This document shows, one piece after another, positions 36,395 through 44,700 of a stretch of 64,000 nt of DNA. The position numbers and the translations under genes were made by a program. Under the pieces are notes generated by a model that saw only the letters and a program-made list of their open reading frames with translations, was not told where the DNA came from and ran no database searches. Origin of the DNA: Salvelinus alpinus (lineage: Eukaryota > Chordata > Actinopteri > Salmoniformes > Salmonidae); NCBI RefSeq assembly GCF_045679555.1, contig NC_092098.1:21048038-21112037 (forward strand), given 5' to 3'. Numbering within the stretch: the first letter of the stretch is position 1; the number at the start of each line of letters is the position of its first letter.

Positions 36395-36585
36395 ATGGTG
36401 CTTTCAAGACAACTGGGAACTCTGAAATAAACAAGGTTGAATTATGATGACGTCAGTGATCTTCATGTCGTAGCTCTAGAAAGAGACCCGAGTTCCGGAT
36501 TTACATTTCCGAGTTGGATGACCGTTGAAAACGTATTTTCCCGGTCGGAGCTCGTTCTTCCGAGTTAACAGTTGTTTTGAGCATG
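36395..36585. repeat. Inverted-repeat MITE-like element
   Basis: The left end GTGCTTTCAAGACAACTGGG with AACTC is matched by the inverse of the right end GAGTTAACAGTTGTTTTGAG. Internal text includes CCCGAGTTCCGG and TTTCCGAGTTGGATGACC. Length is about 190 bp, non-coding. Confidence 0.65.
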
Positions 36586-37279
36586 GCACAAATCATGCTG
36601 GATTGACAGCATGGCCAATGTTGAATGTTTTCAATTTTATGCTTGGAAAAGAGACCTTTATTCAAAGTTTTAGGAACATACAGCCACCCCACTGAATAGC
36701 AGGCCAGTGATGGCTTTGCAATGCTTGCAGTTAGCCACTGATTTCATCTAAACTACTTATTGTTGAATTTGCGATTTCCAACCTGCTGTGTAATGTTTAT
36801 GTCCAATGGCCAATGAGAACGGATACGTTTTATCTATTCTTTCTCTTCATTACTTCTCTTCATATGACAAGGATTAAAAAGGATTTGCCAGTAGATTATC
36901 GACTTGATTCATGATGATGACTGCTAGCTAAGATTCTGAAAGTATGATGTTGACATGTCCAATCAAAGCTACTGTAGATATAACGCGATTTGACGTCATT
37001 TTATCTGTGGCCAATGACATAGAGCCTTCTTGGATGGGCACTTCTAATGTAACTCTATGGTAGCAACCAAGGGGCTTGAATTTTCTAGCTCTACCCTTAG
37101 ACTTGGCGGTGACGAAGTGTCCCCACGAGTGATAGAACGCTGAGCCAATCACGGCACAACTAGAGAACATTACCAACACCTACGCTCTGTATTTTCCACT
37201 GGCTGCCCCACCACCACAGAAAGCACTGAGCTCGGCTGAAACACCTGCATTTTGGAGCTGCCTTACACGGAACCCAAAC

Positions 37280-37935
37280 CGGCTGCTCGCGTGCGCCATC
37301 GTGCATAAATGTATTTTGTCACCCCACACCAAACGCGATCACGACACGCAGGTTAAAATATCAAAACAAACTCTGAACCAATTACATTAATTTGGGGACA
37401 GGTCGAAAAGCATGAAACATTTATGGCAATTTAGCAAGCTAGCTTGCACTTGATAGCTAATTTGTCCTATTTAGCTAGCTTGCTGTTGCTAGCTAATTTG
37501 TCTTGGGATATAAACATTGAGTTGTTATTTTCCCTGAAATGCACAAGGTCCTCTACTCCTACAATTAATCCACACATAAAACGGTCAACCGAATAGTTTA
37601 TAGTCATCTCTCCTCCTAGGATTTTTCTTGTCTTGACTTTATATTGCGATTGGCAACTTTCATAAATTAGGTGCATTACCGCCACTGACCTCGTTCGTCT
37701 TTCAGTCACCCACGTGGGTATAACCAATGAGGAGATGGCACGTGGGTACCTGCTTCTATAAACCAATGCGGAGATGTGAGAGGCAGGACTTTCAGCGTGA
37801 TCTACGTCACAAATAGAACTGACTTCTATTTTAGCCCTTGGCAACGCAGATGCTTGTTGGCGCGCGCGAGCAGTGTGGGTGCAATAATTGAATAATATAT
37901 TCTAAATTTATTTTGCAAGGCTCGCGCACGCGATG
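37280..37935. repeat. Dispersed repeat related to 12200-12720
   Basis: Ordered blocks are shared with the rb1 intron 11 copy (AACAAACTCTGAACCAATTA, CCTACAATTAATCCACACAT, GCGATTGGCAACTTT, AACGCAGATGCTTGTTGG). This copy carries extra GCTAGCTTGC-rich sequence and ends in GGCTCGCGCACGCGATGCGA. It is CG-rich at both ends. No transposase was found, so it is probably a non-autonomous element. Confidence 0.6.
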
Positions 37936-38722
37936 CGAGCGGTGTAGTCAGCCTGTTACTCAAGAAATTAAAAAAGACACCATGTTTGTATGTGGCTTTA
38001 TTAACTCAAAGATTTTTTTTTTACATTGTTTGCAAACTGATATGTGACATGTATTAATTCCAAAATAACATGCAAAACAGGCAAGCCCCTCCCCCCCCCC
38101 CCCCATAAAAATGTGGGGCTCCAAATGAATGGCCGGTTGCCACTGCATACAATGCAATGAAAATGATATTCACCTGAAGTGTTGGTACTGCTTGATCTGT
38201 GGTCACTCCTGTCACAGTGGTGTCCTTCACAACACCAGCAATCTCGGACAAAGTGTTCACTGGACTTTCTGAAGCGCTGCTTGATGAGGCCGAAGCACCT
38301 TTCGGGGGCAAACTTGGTGTGGCCTGTGATCAGGAAGAGCACAAACTTGTTATTGTTTTGGCCACTGCAGTTATCCCAATTCAGGTCCACATGTGTTTCC
38401 CCAACTCCGTAGTTGGTGAAGAAATGGTGCATGTAGTTGATGACTGTGCTGCTGCCTTTGCTGGATGACATGCCTTTATCAATCAAGTAGTTGACTTGTT
38501 GTGATATTCCTTCACAGCAGACACCAAACAAGCCACACTTGTGAGGAATTAAAAAGTAGATGGAACCTGGCTTCATAGGGTCAGAAGGATAATGCACCTA
38601 CAAACATCAACAAAAGAACATTAAGATAAATTAAAATGAATTGTCTCACCCTTGTCAGTCTGTCTTTGCACAACTCAGTTAAAGGCATTTGCCTGCTTCC
38701 CATATATATTTTTTGTTGTTGT

Positions 38723-38753
<31 letters not shown>

Positions 38754-39032
38754 ATTTTTCAGGACCCTGTCTTTCATAGATCATTTGTAAAAATCCAAAT
38801 AACTTCACAGATCGTCATTGTAAAGGGTTTGCTTGTTCAGTGAACCATGAACAATTAATGAACATGCACCTGTGGAACAGTCGTTAAGACACTAACAGCT
38901 TACAGACAGTAGGCAATTAAGGTCACAGTTATGAAAACTTAAGACACTAAAGAGGCCTTTCTACTGACTCTGAAAAACACCAAAAGAAAGATGGCCAGGG
39001 TCCCTGCTCATCTGCGTGAACATGCCTGAGGC

Positions 39033-39998
39033 ATGCTGCAAAGAGGCATGAGGACTGAAGATGTAAATTGCAATGTCCTTACTGTGAGACGCCTAAGACA
39101 GCGCTACAGGGAGACAGGACGGACAGCTGATTGTCCTCGCAGTGGCAGACCATTTGTAACAACACCTGCACAGGATCGGTACATCCGAACATCACACCTG
39201 CGGGACAGGTACAGGATGGCAACAAGAACTGCCCGAGTTACACCAGGAACTCACAATCCCTCCATCAGCGCTCAGACTGTCCGCAGTAGGCTGAGAGAGG
39301 CTGGACTGAGGGCTTGTAGGACTGTTGTAAGGCAGGTCCTCACCAGACATCACCGGCAACAACGTCACCTATGGGCACAAACCCACCGTTGCTGGACCAG
39401 ACAGGACTGGCTAAAAGTGCTCTTCACCGACGAGTCTCAGTTTTGTCTCACCAGGGGTGATGGTCGGATTCGCGTTTATCGTCGAAGGAATGAGCATTAC
39501 ACTGAGGCCTGTACTCTGGAGCTGGATCGATTTGGAGGTGGAGGGTCCGTCATGTTCTGGGCCGGTGTGTCACAGCATCATCGGACTGAGCTTGTTGTCA
39601 TTGCAGGCAATCTTAACTCTGTGCGTGAGAGGGAAGACATCCTCCTCCCTCATGTGGTACCCTTCCTGCAGGCTCATTCTGACATGACCCTCCAGCATGA
39701 CAATGCCACCAGCCATACTGCTTGTTCTGTGTGTGATCTCCTGCAAGACAGGAATGTCAGTGTTCTGCCATGGCCAGCGAAGAGCCCAGATCTCAATTCC
39801 ATTGAGTACATCTGGGACCTGTTGGATTGGAGGGTGAGGGCTAGGGCCATTCCACCCAGAAATGTCCGGGAACTTGCAGGTGCCTTGGTGGAAGAGTGGG
39901 TTAACATCTCACAGCAAGAACTGGTTAATCTGGTGCAGTCCATGAGGAGGAGATACACTGCAGTACTTAAAGCAGCTGGTGGCCACACCAGATACTGA
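39033..39998 (+). CDS. Tc1-like DDE transposase, open frame (321 codons)
   Basis: The frame begins MLQRGMRTEDVN and runs unbroken to GGHTRY-stop. It holds a helix-turn-helix part (TVRRLRQRYRETGRTADCPR, SGRP GRPR-like motif), a second domain (SISAQTVRSRLREAGL), then VLFTDESQFCLTRGDGRIRV (first Asp), LQHDNATSHTACSV (second Asp) and SPDLNSIEYIWDLLDW (Glu). That completes DD34E. The length is close to the 330-350 residues usual in Tc1. A few positions look unusual for Tc1 proteins (MFWAGVS where a WGG/WGC-type motif is common), so activity is doubtful. The true start could lie upstream, across a frame break, and the N-terminal helix may be shortened. Confidence 0.85.
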   Translation: MLQRGMRTEDVNCNVLTVRRLRQRYRETGRTADCPRSGRPFVTTPAQDRYIRTSHLRDRYRMATRTARVTPGTHNPSISAQTVRSRLREAGLRACRTVVRQVLTRHHRQQRHLWAQTHRCWTRQDWLKVLFTDESQFCLTRGDGRIRVYRRRNEHYTEACTLELDRFGGGGSVMFWAGVSQHHRTELVVIAGNLNSVREREDILLPHVVPFLQAHSDMTLQHDNATSHTACSVCDLLQDRNVSVLPWPAKSPDLNSIEYIWDLLDWRVRARAIPPRNVRELAGALVEEWVNISQQELVNLVQSMRRRYTAVLKAAGGHTRY

Positions 39999-40084
39999 CT
40001 GTTACTTTTGATTTTGACCCCCCCTTTGTTCAGGGACACATTATTCAATTTCTTTTAGTCACATGTCTGTGGAATTTGTTCAGT

Positions 40085-41265
40085 TTAACACAGTGCCCTT
40101 CTTCGGACACTGTGTTAACTAACCTCCAAACAAGCTTCAATGCCATACAACACTCCTTCCGTGGCCTCCAACTGCTCTTAAACTCTAGTAAAACCAAATG
40201 CATCACTACTTTGGACGGTTCTGACTTAGAATATGTGGACAACTACAAATACCTAGGTGTCTGGCTAGACTGTAAACTCTCCTTCCAGACTCATATTAAA
40301 CATTTCCAATCCAAAATGAAGTCTAGAATCGGCTTCCTATTTCGCAACAAAGCCTCCTTCACTCCTTCAAAGCCGCCAAACATACCCTCGTTAAACTGAT
40401 TATCCTACCGATCCTTGACTTCGGCGATGTCATTTACAAAATAGCTTCCAATACTCTACTCAGCAAACTGGATGGAGTCTATCACAGTGCCATCCATTTT
40501 GTTACCAAATCACCATATACCACCCACCACTGCGACCTGTATGCTCTAGTCGGCTGGCCCTCGCTACATATTCGTCGCCAGACCCACTGGCTCCAGGTCA
40601 TCTATAAGTCTATGCTAGGTAAAGCTCCGCCTTATCTCAGCTCACTGGTCACAATAACAACACCCACCCGTAGCATGCGCTCCAGCAGGTATATCTCACT
40701 GGTCATCCCCAAAGCCAACACCTCCTTTGGCCGCTTTTCCTTCCAGTTCTCAGCTGCCAATGACTGGAACGAATTGCAAAAATCGCTGAAGCTGGAGACT
40801 TATATTTCCCTCACTAACTTTAAACATCAGCTATCTGAGCAGCTTACCGATCGCTGCAGCTGTACATAGCCCATCTGTAAATAGCCCACCCAATCTACCT
40901 ACCTCATCCACATATTGTTTTTATTTACTTTTCTTCTCTTTTGCACACCAGTATTTCTACATGCACATCATCATCTGCTCGTCTATCACTCCAGTGTTCA
41001 TTTGCTAAATTGTAATTACTCCGCTACTATGGCTTATTTATTGCCTTACCTCCTCACGCCATTTGCACACACTGTATACAGACTTTCTTTTTCTCTATTG
41101 TGTTATTGACTGTACGCTTGTTTATTCCATGTGTAACTCTGTGTTGTTGTTTGTGTCGTACTGCTTTGCTTTATCTTGGCCAGGTCACAGTTGTAAATGA
41201 GAACTTGTTCTCAACTAGCCTACCAGGTAAAAAAAAAGTGAAATGTAAAAAATTATAAATAAATA
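40085..41265 (+). mobile_element. 5'-truncated LINE inserted in the Tc1 3' end
   Basis: Frames 40076-40399 and 40612-40869 encode the C-terminal half of a non-LTR reverse transcriptase protein: LLLNSSKTKCITTLDGSDLE, NYKYLGVWLDCKLSFQTHIK, then APPYLSSLVTITTPTRSMRS and FQFSAANDWNELQKSLKLET. A frameshift near 40395 separates them. The 3' end has CAGTTGTAAATGAGAACTTG, TTCTCAACTAGCCTACCAGG and an A-rich tail. The catalytic YADD core is not included. Confidence 0.85.
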
Positions 41266-41375
41266 AAATATGTCTCAGTTGTTGAATCTTGTTATGTTCA
41301 TACAAATATTTACACATGTTAAGTTTGCTGAAAATAAACGCAGTTGACATTGAGAGGACGTTTCTTAAGTGGTTA

Positions 41376-41759
41376 AGTGGTGATGTCCCATCCTTTCAGG
41401 ATGATTGCATGAGGTAGGAATACATACATTTAATTAGTGGAGTAGGGTGGTGTTCATTTTATTTTATATAATTTTGAAATTAGTGAGTGTAGTGTTAGAT
41501 GGTAGGGTATTTATTTTTATTTTTCAAGCAAAGTATAAGGAAGTTGTACTCCAATCTAGTAGGTGGCGGTAATGCAACAAATTGGATGCCAACCGCTGTT
41601 AAACTTCATAGAAGAAGAAGTAGTTATTCGCGGTTTATCCTCTGCACCTGAAGTCTTCGACGGCTGTTAGCGTGAGACTCTCTCTGTACATTCTAAGCTA
41701 TATATATCAGTATTCTTATTTTTCGCACTTTCTCTGGAAAGAAAACAACCCTTGTCAAC
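41376..41759 (+). promoter_or_regulatory. rrm1 upstream region
   Basis: About 380 bp between the Tc1 end and the rrm1 ATG. It includes a short repeat-like word (TAGGTGGCGGTAATGCAACA with a GAAGAAGAAG run) and, nearer the gene, TTCGCGGTTT and AAGTCTTCGACGGC. There is no convincing TATA box. The promoter role rests on position only. Confidence 0.4.
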
Positions 41760-44700
41760 ATGCATGTGATAAAGCGAGGTAGGTCATTTCTAGTAGGAAT
41801 AATAGCAAAAGCTAGATAAGTTTGCTATTTGACTGACTCTTGTCTTGTCTTTTTTTCTTACAAGCAAGCTTTTGAACGTGTATTATATCGTTGGCTACTG
41901 TACTGTCATTAACCACGTTGAATGACTGCCTAGTTAGGTAGCTAATGTTATTGAATGCGTTAGCTAGCTAGATAAAGACCGCTGTCGTGTTTAAAAAGAA
42001 CGATCAAAACAGGTTATTGAGTCTTGCAGCAATGTTCCTTTGTCAAACTTGGCGCCAAATTTGTCAACGTTTTGTAGTTTAGTTAGCCAGCTAGGTGCTT
42101 CTATCTAGGTTATTTGATTGGAAGTATCCGTGACTCCCATCAATTAATTAATCATATAGCTAGTTAACATTTTCAAGTATTTAAATTATACTTTTAACCC
42201 CAAAACAACTTTCTGGGTTACACAACCGGGCGTTGGCTACTATCCGTGACTATCCCATCAATTACATAACTAAATTAACTTTGTTTTTAAGCTTTGTGGC
42301 AATTACTGACATTAACTTGTAAATTCCTTTTCCATGGCGCGCACATATATTTTATTGTTGATTTTCTGCTTAACACTTCCGTCATTACATCATTTTCAGA
42401 TGGGCGCGAAGAGCGTGTCATGTTTGACAAGATCACTTCCCGCATTCAGAAGCTGTGCTATGGACTCAACTCTGACTTTGTAGATCCAGTGAGTCGATAT
42501 TTTATGTTCAATGTATTTCCGTTGTTTGTTAATTCTAGTGTTTCTGTGTGCTGTGTTCCTCTAACGCACCCTTTACCCTGCCTGTTGTCCCACGTTTAGA
42601 CCCAGATCACCATGAAGGTAATTCAGGGTCTGTACAGTGGGGTCACTACAGTGGAGCTGGACACACTGGCTGCAGAGATTGCTGCCACCCTCACAACGAA
42701 ACACCCCGACTATGCCATCCTTGCTGCCCGCATCGCCGTCTCCAACCTGCACAAGGAGACCAAGAAGGTGTTCAGTGGTAAGTCTCTCTTGCAAGTTATG
42801 CATATTGCTCCATTATCAGGCTCACTCAAAGTAGCCAAGATTCAGCCAGTCCACTCATTCAGTGGCACGGATGTTGAATTTGCCAGTGAGCTGACAATCG
42901 CACTTCTGGTAACTGAAGAAATTGGTACCTAAAAGTAATTTCTAAACCCTGGGTGTGAAACTAAGGTATCTGGAAATCTCTATTTTTTTCTGTCAATGCT
43001 GTTTTAGATGTGGTGGAGGATCTCTACAACTATGTCAACCCACTAAACAGATGCCACTCTCCCATGGTTGCCAAGGAGACACTTGACATTGTCCTAGAAA
43101 ACAAGGATCGCCTCAACTCTGCAATCATCTTCGACCGGGACTTCTCCTACAACTTTTTTGGATTTAAGGTCATTTTTACAGTACATGGTTTATGAACCAT
43201 AATCATTTAAAAGTACATTCTGCAATGGTAGGAAAGTAAACCCTTTTTTGTTTTTCTACAGACACTTGAGCGGTCATACCTTCTGAAGATTAATGGGAAA
43301 GGTGAGTCGGGTTAAATAAACTACGTCCCTGTAAGAATTGACATCTTGTCATGATATGAACCTATGCTACACTGGATTAGGGCTCCTCACCAGTGGCACC
43401 TGGCCAAACAGGCACATTTTCAGAGCTGTTTTTTTTATGTGGTTCAGATGAGCTCCATCCCTCATGCTGACCTGTTCTGTTTCTATGTAGTTGCCGAGCG
43501 ACCCCAGCACATGCTCATGAGGGTGGCAGTTGGGATTCATCAGACTGACATTGACGCTGTCATCGAGACTTACAACCTGCTGTCAGAGAAGTGGTTCACC
43601 CACGCTTCACCCACACTCTTCAATGCTGGCACCAACCGCCCACAACTGTCCAGGTAAGCACTTCATATTTTGGATCTACTTTTGCCATTCTACTAGAAAC
43701 CATTCCCATTCCTCAGTGTAATGGCTATGATTACTGAATTGTAGAAAATACCGACATCTTTGAGTGCAAACCAGAAAAGCGCTTGATCAGTTTTAAATTG
43801 GTTGTCCTTGTTGACTTTTCAGCTGTTTCCTGTTGGCCATGAAGGATGACAGCATTGAGGGCATCTACGACACCCTAAAGCAGTGTGCCCTAATCTCTAA
43901 ATCAGCAGGGGGCATCGGCGTGGCAGTCAGCTGCATCAGAGCCACGGGCAGCTACATTGCTGGGGTGAGGTTCACATGGTCACGTTCATAAATAAGACTG
44001 CCCCTTGAGGCGTTGCTGTCCGACTAAGTGTCAGGAGGGGTGTAGAGTGATGGGGCTATGTCTACGCCGAGGACCCAGAACAGTGGGTACTTGGCGTGAT
44101 TGATGGCTCTGACAGATCTTGGGGAAAGTTTGTACATGAGAAAAAAAGGCTCCTGTTTCATTGACGCTTGGCGAGTCACTCAGTTACTGAGACTTTGTTT
44201 TTATTTTTTAAGACAAATGGTAATTCCAATGGGCTGGTCCCCATGCTCCGAGTGTACAACAACACAGCACGCTATGTGGACCAGGGAGGCAACAAGGTGA
44301 GAATGAAATTAGATTTGAATACAGGTTTTGTTATTGACTCTGGCCACAGGATGACCTCATATATATGCATTAGTGCTCTGCGCAGAGATGACCCACTATC
44401 TATCACCCAAGTCTGATGGCTCTGAGAACATGCATATGGTCTTTCAGACTCTGTGGCCTGTGTTTACTGTACCGTCATCAGGCATTTAACTCCCGCTCAT
44501 TGCCCTCCTCAGAGACCTGGTGCGTTTGCCATGTACCTGGAGCCGTGGCACTTTGATGTGTTTGACTTCTTGGACCTGAAGAAGAACACGGGGAAGGAAG
44601 AGCAGAGGGCCAGAGATCTGTTCTACGGCATGTGGATCCCTGACCTCTTTATGAAGAGAGTGGAGAGCAACCAGGTATGCAGCAACATTTATCAACTGAA

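Larger units (their letters stand above)
35081..38597 (-). pseudogene. Fragment of a DUF7869-like (RNase-H-fold, transposase-like) gene, two exons
   Basis: The first minus-strand exon (38597-38174, after a TTTGTAG acceptor) encodes a block I associate with fish proteins carrying a DUF7869-type domain: GSIYFLIPHKCGLFGVCCEG, QQVNYLIDKG, then DNCSGQNNNKFVLFLITGHT with acidic and Asn residues in an RNase-H-like core, and ERCFGLIKQRFRKSS. The frame then slips by one base near 38270-38290 before SEIAGVVKDTTVTGV and a CAG|GTGAAT donor. A last exon (35333-35081) encodes EHSDSVGTRFQLLRNADILP, APPGLDTAKQTYIFENIREF and a stop. Upstream exons are absent, a Tc1 lies just to the right, and the frameshift argues for a pseudogene. 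Function unknown; the domain name is from memory. Confidence 0.6.
38700..41375 (+). mobile_element. Tc1-like transposon split at its 3' end by a LINE fragment
   Basis: The transposon body runs from about 38.7-38.8 kb through an open transposase frame to about 40084 (CTGTGGAATTTGTTCAGTTT). It resumes at about 41266 with ATGTCTCAGTTGTTGAATCT and the AAATAAACGCAGTTGACATT end near 41333-41370. The 1.2 kb between is a LINE 3' part. The left terminal repeat is poorly defined. Confidence 0.8.
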
